Shown: positions 50,915-60,098, counted from the stretch's first letter. The stretch: 64,000 nt of DNA from Modestobacter sp. VKM Ac-2982 (GCF_026967935.1 NZ_JAPVBL010000004.1:434001-498000); one strand, 5' to 3'. Notes: generated from the sequence alone by a model not told the origin. Translations and numbers: made by a program.

Positions 50915-51829
50915 TCAGACGCCTCGGCCGGCCCGGTGGTCGATCTCGGCAGCCAGCTCCGTCAGCACGCCGACCACCCGCGCCACCACCCGCCGCTCCG
51001 CACGGTCCGGGCGCAGCAGCGCCTCGACCCGACGCCCGGCCGGCACCCCGGTCAGCCGAAGCAACCGCACCCCGGGGAAGGCGGGCGTGGTGTGCCGGGG
51101 CAGCAGCGAGATCCCGTGCCCGGCCGCGACCATCGCCGTGGCGACCGTGAAGTCGTTGATCCGGTGGGCGATGCGCGGTGCGGCTCCGGACCGCGCCGCC
51201 ACCGCGGCCAGCACCGGCGCGACGGGGAAGCCCTCCCGCACGGTGATCCACGCCTCGTCGGCGAGCTCCTCGGGGCTGATCTCCGCCCGGCCGGCGAGCC
51301 GGTGCCCCGGGCTGACCGCGACGTCCAGCGGCTCCCGGAACAGCGGCACCACGCGCACGCCGGGAGGCCAGTCCGCGGCGCCGTCCGGCCGGTGGGCGAC
51401 CACCACGTCGAAGCGATCGGTGAGGTCGGGGAAGTCGGCGAGCGCGACGTCCTCGTCGGCACACTCCAGCGTCACGCCGTCCCACCCGGCCACCGCGTCG
51501 AGCAGCCGGGGGAAGACCAGCTGCGCCGCGCTCTGGAACGCCGAGACGCGCACCGTGCCGACGGGTGAGTCCCGATGGCCCTGGCAGGCCGCGCGGGCCC
51601 GCTCCACGGCGACGGCGACGTCGACGGCGGCATCGGCCAGCGCCGTTCCCGCCGGCGTGAGCCGCAGCCCGCGCCCCACCCGCTCGGTGAGCGGCACGCC
51701 CATCTCCGCGGTGAGCCCGGCCAGTTGCTGGGAGACAGCCGACGGCGTCAGGTGCAGCACGGCGGCCGCCGCGGTGACCCCGCCCTGGCTGCGGACGGCG
51801 CGCAACGTCTCCAGCGTGCGCAGGTCCAT
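50915..51829 (-). CDS. LysR-family transcriptional regulator
   Basis: A 304-residue regulator with N-terminal HTH (LETLRAVRSQGGVTAAAAVL, then SAVSQQLAGL) and a LysR substrate domain. It is divergent from an EamA exporter with a T-N11-A box between them, the classical arrangement for LysR control of an adjacent transporter. The ATG at 51829 begins the family homology (MDLRTLETL). Confidence 0.9.
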   Translation of the reverse strand: MDLRTLETLRAVRSQGGVTAAAAVLHLTPSAVSQQLAGLTAEMGVPLTERVGRGLRLTPAGTALADAAVDVAVAVERARAACQGHRDSPVGTVRVSAFQSAAQLVFPRLLDAVAGWDGVTLECADEDVALADFPDLTDRFDVVVAHRPDGAADWPPGVRVVPLFREPLDVAVSPGHRLAGRAEISPEELADEAWITVREGFPVAPVLAAVAARSGAAPRIAHRINDFTVATAMVAAGHGISLLPRHTTPAFPGVRLLRLTGVPAGRRVEALLRPDRAERRVVARVVGVLTELAAEIDHRAGRGV

Positions 51830-51850
51830 GTAGCCAGTCTGCAAGGACAG

Positions 51851-51869
51851 TCAAGTTCTCGTCAGTTGA
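51851..51869. promoter_or_regulatory. LysR-type T-N11-A box
   Basis: TCAA, 11 bases, TTGA, in the gap between the divergent LysR and EamA genes; the inverted arms are perfect. Confidence 0.6.
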
Positions 51870-51900
51870 GTTGAACGGCATCGGGCGGCAAGCTCACCCC

Positions 51901-52977
51901 GTGCCCCGTCGTGACCGTCTGCTCGCCTGCCTCGTCGCCGTGCTCTGGGGGCTGAACTTCACCGCCATCCACCTGTCGCTGCAGCAGTTCCCGCCCTTCG
52001 CCCTGGTGGCGCTGCGGTTCGCCCTCCTCGCCGTCCCGACGCTGTTGTTCGTGCCGCGCCCCGACGTCCCGCTGCGCTGGCTGATCGGCTACGGCACCGG
52101 GTTCGGCGTCCTGCAGTTCTTCTTCCTCTACCTGGCGATGGCCACCGGCATGCCGACCGGGCTGGCCTCGCTGGTGCTGCAGTCCTCGGCGCCGTTCACC
52201 GTGCTGCTGGCCGGGCTGCTGCTGCACGAGCGGCTGACCGCCCGCCAGCTCACCGGTATCGGCACAGCCGTCGCCGGGCTGGGCGGCATCGCCCTCTACC
52301 GGGCCGACCTCGGGGGCGCCGCGCTGGCGCTGCCCGTGTTGCTCACCCTCTGCGGCGGGCTGGGCTGGGCGCTGGGCAACCTCTGCGCCCGGCAGGCACG
52401 GGCCTCCGAGCCGCTCCGGCTCACCCTCTGGATGAGCGTGGTGCCCCCGCTGCCGATGCTCGGGGTCGCCCTGGTCGCCGAGGGCCCGGAGGCGATCGCC
52501 CGCTCGTTCACCACGCTGGGCAGCCAGCAGGGCCTGCTGGCGCTGGCGGGGCTGCTCTACACCGTCGTGGTGGCCACCCTGCTCGGGTCCGGGCTCTGGA
52601 CGGCGCTGATGGCCCGGCACCCGTCGAGCACCGTCGCCCCCTTCTCGATGCTCGTGCCGGTGGTCGGCATCGGCACCTCGTGGCTGGTGCTGGGCGACAG
52701 CACGTCAGCGGTGGAGCTCGGCTGCGGCGCCCTCGTCGTCGCCGGGGTGCTGCTGGCGACGACGACCCGACGGACCCGTCCGGGGGTCCGTCAGGGCCAG
52801 ATGGAGGCGACGATGATCGCCGAGACCGCCAGCGTCGCGCCGGCGGAGACCAGGCTGGCGGGGTGGAAGGCCACCTCGGTGAGGTGCTGGCCCAGCCGCC
52901 CGGGGGTGAGCAGGTCCAGCAGCAGGAACGCCAGCGCCTGGAGCAGCACGCCGAGCAGCCCGAACACCACGGTGTAG
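51901..52977 (+). CDS. EamA/DMT-family transporter with unusual C-terminal extension
   Basis: Ten-helix exporter in two EamA repeats (LLACLVAVLWGLNFTAIHL; LVLQSSAPFTVLLAGLLLHERL; SMLVPVVGIGTSWLVLGD). The recognisable protein ends near residue 298. The frame then stays open for about 60 more residues (MEATMIAETASVAP...) opposite the DUF350 gene, giving 358 residues. The tail is serine/arginine-rich and looks like antisense reading, so a lost stop codon or a sequencing indel is possible. The family exports amino acids or related metabolites; LysR control suggests inducible export. Confidence 0.8.
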   Translation: MPRRDRLLACLVAVLWGLNFTAIHLSLQQFPPFALVALRFALLAVPTLLFVPRPDVPLRWLIGYGTGFGVLQFFFLYLAMATGMPTGLASLVLQSSAPFTVLLAGLLLHERLTARQLTGIGTAVAGLGGIALYRADLGGAALALPVLLTLCGGLGWALGNLCARQARASEPLRLTLWMSVVPPLPMLGVALVAEGPEAIARSFTTLGSQQGLLALAGLLYTVVVATLLGSGLWTALMARHPSSTVAPFSMLVPVVGIGTSWLVLGDSTSAVELGCGALVVAGVLLATTTRRTRPGVRQGQMEATMIAETASVAPAETRLAGWKATSVRCWPSRPGVSRSSSRNASAWSSTPSSPNTTV

Positions 52978-53210
52978 AGCAGCGCCCGCCCGAACCCGCT
53001 GGTCGCGTTGGTCCAGATGGTGGTGAACGCGATCGCGCCCTGGCCGAGGAACCCGGCCGCCAGCGCGATGCCCGCGTTGACCGAGCGCTCCTCGTAGATG
53101 TGCTTGGCCAGGTGGCCGGGGGTGAGCAGGTCGAGAGCGAGGGCGCCCACCACGAGCAGCATGATGCCGACGCCGGTGTAGGCGACGGCGTAACCGATGC
53201 TGGCCAGCAC
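52791..53210 (-). CDS. DUF350 (UPF0719) membrane protein
   Basis: A 139-residue protein with four helices and the duplicated motif LDLLTPGHLAKHI and LDLLTPGRLGQHL, which identifies DUF350. Function unknown; homologues often accompany membrane-stress genes. Its last 62 codons lie opposite the tail of the EamA reading frame. Confidence 0.85.
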   Translation of the reverse strand: MLASIGYAVAYTGVGIMLLVVGALALDLLTPGHLAKHIYEERSVNAGIALAAGFLGQGAIAFTTIWTNATSGFGRALLYTVVFGLLGVLLQALAFLLLDLLTPGRLGQHLTEVAFHPASLVSAGATLAVSAIIVASIWP

Positions 53211-53310
53211 AGAGGACCTCCGAGATGGGGGGACGGCGGAGCGCTGAGCCTAGGGCCATCACCACATCGCCCCGTGGAACAGGCGTCGATCCGGCGACGC
53301 TGCACCGGTC

Positions 53311-54423
53311 GTGACGGACGCGCTGACCCTGTTCGACGACGTCCTCCCGCCCGAGGAGCCGGTGCGGAGCCGACTGCTGCAGGTGCGCACCGTCTACGCC
53401 GAGCCCGCGGCCGCCACCTCCCCCCGCGGGCGGCAGGTGCTCGCCCGGTTCCCCGGTGCCGAGGTGGTGGAGGTGCCCTCGCACTGGCAGATCCCCGAGC
53501 TGCACGGCAACGAGGGCAACGTCGACCGCTGGGTGCGGGTGAAGACCGAGACGCTGGTGCTCGGGGTCAAGAAGTCGCTGTCGTGCCGGCCCAACGGCCG
53601 GTCGGCCAACTGGATCGCGCCATCGACGGCGAACGGCTGCGCGATGGCCTGCGCCTACTGCTACGTGCCGCGGCAGAAGGGCTACGCCAACCCGATCACG
53701 GTCTTCACCAACATCGACCAGATCGCCGGCCACCTGCGCCGGCACGTCGCCCGGCAGGGGACGAAGACCGAGCCCGACCAGTGCGACCCGGAGAGCTGGG
53801 TCTACGACATCGGCGAGAACAGCGACTGCTCGGTCGACGCGCTGGTCAGCGACAACGTCGCCGACCTGGTCGCCACCTTCCGCGCGCTGCCCACCGCGAA
53901 GGCCTCCTTCGCCACCAAGTACGTGAACCGGCAGCTGCTCGACCTGGACCCGCAGGGCCGCACCCGCGTCCGCTTCTCGCTCATGCCCGACGCCGACGCC
54001 CGGGTGCTCGACCTGCGCACCAGCCGGGTCGACGAGCGGGTCGGTGCGATCGACGACTTCGTCGCGGCCGGCTACGAGGTGCACCTCAACCTCTCCCCCG
54101 TCGTGCTGCGGGACGGGTGGGAGGCCGACTGGACGACGTTGCTGCGGCAGCTGGACGACGAGCTCGCCGACGCCACGAAGGCCCAGGCCGCCGCCGAGGT
54201 GATCATGCTGACCCACAACGAGGGCCTGCACGAGGTCAACCTCGGCTGGCACCCGCAGGCCGAGGGGCTGCTCTGGCGCCCGGAGCTGCAGCAGCCCAAG
54301 GTCAGCCAGAACGGCCAGGTCAACGTCCGCTACCGCAACGACGTGAAGCGGGCCGGGGTCCTGCGGCTGCAGGAGCTGATCCGGCAGCACGCCCCGTGGC
54401 TGCGGGTCAGGTACGCGTTCTGA
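53311..54423 (+). CDS. spore photoproduct lyase family radical SAM protein
   Basis: A 370-residue protein. The radical SAM cluster motif is CAMACAYC (C110, C114, C117), the CxxxCxxC pattern, followed by YVPRQKGYANPITVFTNI and YDIGENSDCSVD. SPL enzymes use S-adenosylmethionine to reverse the thymine dimer of UV-irradiated spores. The family group seen in non-endospore-forming actinobacteria is usually annotated as SPL family, and its substrate is not established. The conserved H-bond donor cysteine near the C-terminus of Bacillus SplB is not visible. The next gene starts within its stop (TGATG). Confidence 0.85.
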   Translation: MTDALTLFDDVLPPEEPVRSRLLQVRTVYAEPAAATSPRGRQVLARFPGAEVVEVPSHWQIPELHGNEGNVDRWVRVKTETLVLGVKKSLSCRPNGRSANWIAPSTANGCAMACAYCYVPRQKGYANPITVFTNIDQIAGHLRRHVARQGTKTEPDQCDPESWVYDIGENSDCSVDALVSDNVADLVATFRALPTAKASFATKYVNRQLLDLDPQGRTRVRFSLMPDADARVLDLRTSRVDERVGAIDDFVAAGYEVHLNLSPVVLRDGWEADWTTLLRQLDDELADATKAQAAAEVIMLTHNEGLHEVNLGWHPQAEGLLWRPELQQPKVSQNGQVNVRYRNDVKRAGVLRLQELIRQHAPWLRVRYAF

Positions 54424-55418
54424 TGCAGCTCTCCCTGCTGGACCGCGCCCGCACCCGGGCGGGCGAGCCGGACGCCGCCGCGCTGACCGGCACCGTGGCG
54501 CGGGCCGCCCTCGCCGAGCAGCTGGGCTACGACCGGTTCTGGGTGGCCGAGCACCACGGGGTGCCCGGCGTCGCCGGGTCGGCGCCCGCGGTGCTGCTGG
54601 CCGCGATCGCCGGCCGGACGACGACCGTCCGGCTGGGCTCGGCGGGCGTGATGCTGCCGCACCACCAGCCGCTCGTCGTCGCCGAGCAGTTCGCCACCCT
54701 GAGCGCCCTCGCCCCCGGCCGGGTCGACCTGGGGCTGGGCCGCTCCCCCGGCTTCACCGCGCCGGTGCGCCGGGCGCTGCGCTCCACCGACGAGCACGAC
54801 TTCGCCGGCGACCTGGCCGAGCTGCGGGCGTTCCTCACCGGATCGGCGGAGATCACCGCGTACCCCCGGCCGACCACCGCCGTCCCGATGTACGTGCTGG
54901 CCACCGGCCAGGGCCTGCAGGTCGCCGCCGAGCTGGGGCTCCCGGTGATCGTGGGCGGGCCGCTGCTCGGCGTGGCCGGCGACCCGGAGCCCGGGCTCGC
55001 CGCGCTGGCCGGGTACCGGCGCGACTACCGGCCGAACGAGCAGGCGCCGCAGCCGCGGGTGGCGATCAGCCTGGACGTGCTGGTCGCCGACAGCGCCGCC
55101 GAGGCCAGCGACCTGCTGCTGCCGGAGGCCTGGGCGATGGCGCAGGCCCGCACCACCGGCGCCTTCCCGCCGCTGGAACCGGTGGCGGGGATCCGGGCCC
55201 GCACGCTGAGCGCGCGCCAGCAGTCCTACGTCGACCAGACCGCCGCGGCCGCGATCGCCGGCACCCCCGCCCAGGTGGCGAGCCGGTTGACCGAGCTGAT
55301 CGAGCGGACCGGCGCCGCGGAGCTCGTCGCCTCCAGCAGCACCCACGACCGCGCGGCGCTGGCCGCCTCCGACGCCGCACTGGCCGGGGTCCTCGGGCAC
55401 TCGCACACGGATCGCTGA
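54423..55418 (+). CDS. LLM-class flavin-dependent oxidoreductase
   Basis: A 331-residue luciferase-like TIM-barrel protein: DRFWVAEHHGVPGVAGSAPAV, LGSAGVMLPHHQPLVVAEQFATL and PGRVDLGLGRSPGF. These match the MsnO8/bacterial-luciferase-like FMN monooxygenase group. Overlap with the SPL gene by one base indicates coupled translation; whether the two act together is unknown. Confidence 0.88.
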   Translation: MQLSLLDRARTRAGEPDAAALTGTVARAALAEQLGYDRFWVAEHHGVPGVAGSAPAVLLAAIAGRTTTVRLGSAGVMLPHHQPLVVAEQFATLSALAPGRVDLGLGRSPGFTAPVRRALRSTDEHDFAGDLAELRAFLTGSAEITAYPRPTTAVPMYVLATGQGLQVAAELGLPVIVGGPLLGVAGDPEPGLAALAGYRRDYRPNEQAPQPRVAISLDVLVADSAAEASDLLLPEAWAMAQARTTGAFPPLEPVAGIRARTLSARQQSYVDQTAAAAIAGTPAQVASRLTELIERTGAAELVASSSTHDRAALAASDAALAGVLGHSHTDR

Positions 55419-55525
55419 CCCGCAGCGGCCGGACCGGTTCCGGACACGTGCGCCAGGTGGTGTCGCCCGGGCGCCCGGCTGTGCCACGGTGCTCCCGCCC
55501 AGCCCCGTCGCGTCAGGAGGCGCTC

Positions 55526-56440
55526 GTGCCGGCCGTGGAGATGCACGCGGTGTCCAAGAGCTACGCCCGGCGGGGTCGCCGGCCGCAGCAGGCCCTGGAC
55601 TCCCTGGAGCTGGTGGTCGAGTCCGGCGGGGTGCACGGGTTCCTCGGCCCGAACGGCTCGGGCAAGACGACGACGATCCGGGTCCTCCTGGGCCTGATCC
55701 GCCCCGACGCCGGCGACGTCCGACTGCTGGACCGGCCGGTGCCCGACGGGCTCCCCCAGGTGATCGGCAGCGTCGGTGCCCTGGTCGAGACCCCACTGTT
55801 CTTCCCCGGCTTCTCCGGCCGCCGCAACCTGCGGCTGCTCGCCGAGACCGCCGGGGTGCCGCGGACCCGGGTCGAGGAGGTGCTGGAGACGGTCGAGCTG
55901 CAGGACCGGGCCGACGACCGGTTCAAGGGCTACTCGCTGGGGATGAAGCAGCGGCTGGGCATCGCCGCGGCGCTGCTCAAGTCGCCCCGGCTGCTGATCC
56001 TGGACGAGCCCAGCAACGGCCTCGACCCGGCCGGCATCCGGGACGTGCGTGAGCTCATCCGCCGGCTGGGCAACGACGGCTCGACCACCGTGCTGCTCAG
56101 CTCGCACCTGCTGGCCGAGATCGAGCAGGTCGCCGACCAGGTCTCGATCATGGCCCGGGGCCGCTGCATCGCCTCCGGCCCGGTGCACGAGGTGCTGTCC
56201 GGCCGCTCCTCCGGGGACGTGCGGGTCCGGGTGCCCGACCAGACCGCCGCGGCCGCCGTCCTCACCGCAGCCGGCTTCACCGTCACCCCGACCGCCGACG
56301 TGCTCGTCGTCTCCGGCGTCCCGGCGCCCGGGGAGATCACCCGGGTGCTCGCCCAGCACGGTCACTACCTGGAGGAGCTCACCCCGGTGGCGGCAGACCT
56401 GGAGAGCGCGTTCCTGGCGCTGACGGCGGAGCCGGCGTGA
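55526..56440 (+). CDS. ABC transporter ATP-binding protein
   Basis: A 304-residue ATPase with Walker A GPNGSGKT, signature YSLGMKQRLGIA, Walker B LLILDEPSNGLDP, and a C-terminal extension typical of DrrA/NatA-like exporters. GTG 55526 follows caggaggcgctc, a strong ribosome-binding site, and starts the homology. It overlaps the permease start (GTGA). Probable export of a drug, lipid or peptide. Confidence 0.9.
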   Translation: MPAVEMHAVSKSYARRGRRPQQALDSLELVVESGGVHGFLGPNGSGKTTTIRVLLGLIRPDAGDVRLLDRPVPDGLPQVIGSVGALVETPLFFPGFSGRRNLRLLAETAGVPRTRVEEVLETVELQDRADDRFKGYSLGMKQRLGIAAALLKSPRLLILDEPSNGLDPAGIRDVRELIRRLGNDGSTTVLLSSHLLAEIEQVADQVSIMARGRCIASGPVHEVLSGRSSGDVRVRVPDQTAAAAVLTAAGFTVTPTADVLVVSGVPAPGEITRVLAQHGHYLEELTPVAADLESAFLALTAEPA

Positions 56441-57456
56441 CCGCCGTCCGCACCGACACGCCCTCGACGGCGCCCGCCGGCCGGTTCGGCGGGCTGCTGA
56501 GGGCCGAGGCGCACCGGTTCGTGGCCCGCCGGTTCATCCAGGTGCTCCTGCTGCTCGCGGCGCTGGGCTGGGTCACCGCCACCGTCATCGGCCTCACCCA
56601 GTTCGCGTCCGCAACCCCCGCGCGGCTCGCCGCGGCCCAGCAGGAGCTGCAGGCGGAGGTGGAACGGTCGAACGAGTTCCGGGAGGAGTGCCTGGCCTCG
56701 ACCGACGTCCCGGCGGACGCCTCCCCCGACGAGTTCTGCGGCCCGCCGGTCACCGCCGCCGACCTGGACCTCGACTGGTACCTGGACCCGGCGCCCTTCT
56801 CCCTCGTGTCCGGCGGCACGGCCGGCGCGGTGGCGTTCGGCGCGGCGGGTGCGGTGCTCGCCTTCCTCATCGGCGCCACGTTCGTCGGCGCCGAGTGGTC
56901 GTCCCGGTCGATCGTGGCGCTGCTGTTCTGGGAGACCCGGCGGCCCCGGGTGCTCGGGGCGAAGACCGCCGTCGTCGCCGTCGCCTCCGCCGTCCTCGGG
57001 GTGGTGGCGCAAGGCGCGTGGCTGGCGACGGCCGGCCTGTGGCAGGCGGTCGCCGGCGACGGCGCTGCGTTGCCCGAGGGCTTCTGGTCCGAGCTGCTGG
57101 CCACCGGGGGCCGCGGCGTGCTGCTCACCACCCTGATCGGGCTGCTCGGGTTCGGGCTGACCAACCTGGTGCGCAACACCGGCGCGGCGCTCGGGGTGGG
57201 GTTCGTCTACTTCGCGGTGCTGGAGACGGCGGTGCGGGCCGTGCGTCCGGCGTGGCAGCCCTGGCTGCTCACCGACAACGCCGCGGCCCTGGTGCTGCCG
57301 GACGGCCTCACCCTGTACACCGGCTTCGACCCGGTCACCGGGGTCTCCACGGAGTACCTGCTGGGCAACCTCCAGGCCGCCGTCTTCCTCTCGCTCGTCA
57401 CCGCCGTCGTCCTGACCGTGGGCGTCGTCCTGTTCACCCGGCGCGACCTGCACTGA
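56437..57456 (+). CDS. ABC-2-type permease, partner of the preceding ATPase
   Basis: A 339-residue membrane protein with about six helices. Between the first and second lies an extracytoplasmic loop of about 90 residues with two cysteines (EECLAS and DEFCGPP) that could form a disulfide. SSRSIVALLFWETRRPRVLGAK is the typical cytosolic ABC-2 motif. It forms the transporter with the upstream ATPase. Confidence 0.82.
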   Translation: MTAVRTDTPSTAPAGRFGGLLRAEAHRFVARRFIQVLLLLAALGWVTATVIGLTQFASATPARLAAAQQELQAEVERSNEFREECLASTDVPADASPDEFCGPPVTAADLDLDWYLDPAPFSLVSGGTAGAVAFGAAGAVLAFLIGATFVGAEWSSRSIVALLFWETRRPRVLGAKTAVVAVASAVLGVVAQGAWLATAGLWQAVAGDGAALPEGFWSELLATGGRGVLLTTLIGLLGFGLTNLVRNTGAALGVGFVYFAVLETAVRAVRPAWQPWLLTDNAAALVLPDGLTLYTGFDPVTGVSTEYLLGNLQAAVFLSLVTAVVLTVGVVLFTRRDLH

Positions 57457-57473
57457 CCCGTGCAGCCGACCGG

Positions 57474-57501
57474 GGTTTCAGGACCGGGGGCGACCGGGGT
57501 A
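57474..57501 (+). promoter_or_regulatory. possible SigF/SigB-type stress promoter
   Basis: GGTTT (57474-57478) and GGGTA (57497-57501), 18 bases apart, resemble the GGTTT-N15/17-GGGTA pattern of actinobacterial general-stress sigma factors. It lies just before the DUF2252 gene. Confidence 0.35.
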
Positions 57502-57511
57502 GGCGGAGGGC

Positions 57512-59038
57512 ATGGACACAGACCTCGAGTCCGCCACCCGCACCGAACTGCTGCGCCGCGCGCGTGAGCAGGAGGTGCCCGGACGCTCCTCGATGAGCAA
57601 GGAAGAACTGCTGGACGCACTGACGTCGGACGACCACGGCGACGCCGCCTCCCCTGACGGCATGCGCGGCGACGGCTCCCGCCCGGTGCACTCCCGGGTC
57701 GATGCCTTCCGGCTGCTGGCCGAGGCCCGGGCCCGCGGCGAGATGGTGCTCATCCCCCGCATGCTCACCGGCAACGACCGCCGGGTGCACGTCCGGGAGA
57801 CCGTGCGCGAGGACCACGAGACCCGCATCGCGACCGGCGACCTGGAGGCGCGGGCGAAGTTCGACAAGCTCGCCGGCTCGGTCTTCCACTTCTTCCGCGG
57901 CACGAACCTGCTCTTCTACCGCGACCTGGTCGGCGAGGACGCCCGGCTGCCCACGGTGCTCGCGCTCGGCGACGTCCACCCCGGCAACTTCGGCGTGATG
58001 CCGAGCTCGGACAACGTGCCGATCTTCGGCGTCAACGACTTCGACGACGCCTACTACGCGCCCTTCACCTGGGACCTCAAGCGCGGTGCGGTCGGGTTCA
58101 TGCTGGGTGCGGCCGAGAAGTCCGGGCACGGCCCGAAGAAGCAGCGGGCCATCGCGCGCCGCTTCGTGCGCGGCTACGTGGCCGGGATCGCCTCCTACGC
58201 CGCCGACGGGCAGGAGCAGAACGAGCAGCTCCGGATGGACAACGCGCCGCCGCTGATCGCCGAGCTGATCGCCAGCACGCTGGAGACCAGCCGCGCCGAC
58301 TGGTTGGCCGAGCTGCTGGACGAGACCCGCAGCGGCTTCCGCACCGACGAGGAGCTGGTGCCGGTCAGCAGCCGCCGGGAGGAGTTCCAGCAGATGGTCG
58401 ACCGCTACGTCGCCGAGAACGAGGTCCCGGTACCCGAGCGCGCCGGGCGGATGCGGGTGAAGGACGTCGCCGAGCGGCGCGGCGCCGGCACCGCCTCCCT
58501 CGGGCTGGCCCGGTACTACGTGCTCATCGCCGGCGTGCGCGACGACGGCACCGACGACCTGCTCCTGGAGTTCAAGCGCGCCCGCCGCTCGGCGCTGGCC
58601 GGGCTGGTGCCGCCCTCGGGCTACGAGGTCGACAAGCAGGGTGACCGGATCCGGCACGCGCAGCGGGTCCACCTGGTCAGCGGCGACGTCTTCTACGGCA
58701 GCGTCGACATCGACGGCCAGAGCTTCATGGTGCGCGAGCGGGCACCCTTCCGCGACGACATCAGCCTCGGCTCCCTGTCGACCGACGAGTGGAAGGAGTA
58801 CGCGGACATCTGCGGCCGGGTGCTGGCGCACACGCACGCGATGTCGGACGAGACCGGCAACGTCGACTACGACGTCGAGCCGGCGATCCTGGAGGCGATC
58901 GGCGGGCGGGACCTGTTCGTCGACGACGTCCTGCGCTTCGCCGAGGAGGCCACCGAGCGGATCCGCCGGGACCACGAGCACTTCGTCGCCGACCACGCCC
59001 TGGGTGCCTTCCGCAGCGTGGACGTGGTCTACCGCTGA
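57512..59038 (+). CDS. DUF2252 protein with SAP/Rho-N-like N-terminus
   Basis: A 508-residue protein. Residues 1-40 (TRTELLRRAREQEVPGRSSM, then SKEELLDAL) look like a Rho-N/SAP-type helix pair. The rest is DUF2252, with kinase-fold motifs LALGDVHPGNFGVM and GVNDFDDAYYAPFTWDLKRG (catalytic- and metal-loop-like), LEFKRARRSAL and AHTHAMS. DUF2252 is related to aminoglycoside-phosphotransferase/kinase folds; substrate unknown. ggcggagggc precedes the ATG. Confidence 0.88.
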   Translation: MDTDLESATRTELLRRAREQEVPGRSSMSKEELLDALTSDDHGDAASPDGMRGDGSRPVHSRVDAFRLLAEARARGEMVLIPRMLTGNDRRVHVRETVREDHETRIATGDLEARAKFDKLAGSVFHFFRGTNLLFYRDLVGEDARLPTVLALGDVHPGNFGVMPSSDNVPIFGVNDFDDAYYAPFTWDLKRGAVGFMLGAAEKSGHGPKKQRAIARRFVRGYVAGIASYAADGQEQNEQLRMDNAPPLIAELIASTLETSRADWLAELLDETRSGFRTDEELVPVSSRREEFQQMVDRYVAENEVPVPERAGRMRVKDVAERRGAGTASLGLARYYVLIAGVRDDGTDDLLLEFKRARRSALAGLVPPSGYEVDKQGDRIRHAQRVHLVSGDVFYGSVDIDGQSFMVRERAPFRDDISLGSLSTDEWKEYADICGRVLAHTHAMSDETGNVDYDVEPAILEAIGGRDLFVDDVLRFAEEATERIRRDHEHFVADHALGAFRSVDVVYR

Positions 59039-59074
59039 CGGCGCCGGGCGTCGGCCCTCGACTCGGCCGAGCCT

Positions 59075-59136
59075 GAGCCGCCCCACCGACCGTGGAGCCG
59101 GGCCGCGGCCCGGCTCCACGGTCGGTGGGGCGGCTC
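59075..59136. repeat. 62-bp perfect palindrome
   Basis: The 31 bases from 59075 (gagccgccccaccgacc...) are followed with no spacer by their exact reverse complement, centred between 59105 and 59106. It can form a very stable hairpin or cruciform. It lies 37 bases after the DUF2252 stop and 77 bases before the deacetylase start, so it probably ends DUF2252 transcription, but a stem this long is unusual for a terminator. Confidence 0.85.
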
Positions 59137-59212
59137 CACCCGGCTGCGGCGCGCCCGGCGGCGCCACGCCCGGGGTTTGCGCCCCCGCCCCCCGGTGGAC
59201 CACGGTGACCCC

Positions 59213-60097
59213 GTGCGCAGACGTGACTTCCTGGCCGCCGGCGGCGCCCTCCTCCTCGCCGGGTGCAGCCGGTCCGGCAGCGACCGGGTGGCAGCACCCA
59301 CGACGTCCGCACCCTCGACGTCCGCAGCCGAGACCTCCGCAGCCGAGACCTCCAGCGCAGCCCCGAGCCCGACCGAGGAACCGGCACCCACCCCGGGGAC
59401 CCCGGCCGAGATCCTCGCCCGGTCGACGGTCCCGGTGCTCTGCTTCCACCAGATCCGCGAGTTCCGCGCCGACGACAGCGCCTACGCCCGCACGATCACC
59501 ACGCCTCCAGCCGCACTCACCACCCAGTTCCAGGCGTTGCGCGACGGCGGGTACACCCCGGTCACCGCCCCGGCGCTCGTCGACCACCTGCAGTTCGGCA
59601 CGGCACTCCCCGACCGGCCGGTGCTGCTCACCTTCGACGACGGGTCGGCCACGCACGCCACGGCGGCCCTGCCGGTGCTCCAGCAGTTCGGCTTCCCGGC
59701 GGCGTTCTTCCCGATGACCGTGGTGCTGGACAAGCCGGACTGGCTCAGCAGTGACCAGCTGCGGGAGCTGGACGCGGCGGGCATGACGATCGGCGCGCAC
59801 AGCTGGGACCACCAGCGGATGGACCGCATCTCCGGCGACCAGTGGGCCGAACAGGTGGACCAGCCCCGCCAGACCCTGGCCGACGTCCTCGGTCACCCGG
59901 TCGACCTGCTCGCCTATCCGCACGGGATGTGGGACCAGGAGACGCTGCCGCACGTCGCCGCCGCGGGCTACCGGGCCGCGTTCCAGCTCGCCGACGCCAC
60001 CGACCCGGCGCAGCCGTTGCTCACCATCCGCCGGATCATGCCGCCGCCCACCTGGGACGCCGCCGCCCTGCTGGCCCGCCTGGAGTCCGACTTCTGA
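59213..60097 (+). CDS. polysaccharide deacetylase lipoprotein (CE4 family)
   Basis: A 294-residue protein. The start VRRRDFLAAGGALLLAGCSR combines a twin-arginine-like motif with the lipobox LAGC, so it is an exported lipoprotein, perhaps through Tat. A Ser/Thr/Ala-rich linker follows. The NodB domain has TFDDGS (metal/catalytic Asp pair) and HSWDHQRMD (His metal ligands), with LLAYPHG near the C-terminus. CE4 enzymes remove acetyl groups from peptidoglycan or other glycans. Confidence 0.88.
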   Translation: MRRRDFLAAGGALLLAGCSRSGSDRVAAPTTSAPSTSAAETSAAETSSAAPSPTEEPAPTPGTPAEILARSTVPVLCFHQIREFRADDSAYARTITTPPAALTTQFQALRDGGYTPVTAPALVDHLQFGTALPDRPVLLTFDDGSATHATAALPVLQQFGFPAAFFPMTVVLDKPDWLSSDQLRELDAAGMTIGAHSWDHQRMDRISGDQWAEQVDQPRQTLADVLGHPVDLLAYPHGMWDQETLPHVAAAGYRAAFQLADATDPAQPLLTIRRIMPPPTWDAAALLARLESDF

Positions 60098-60098
60098 C

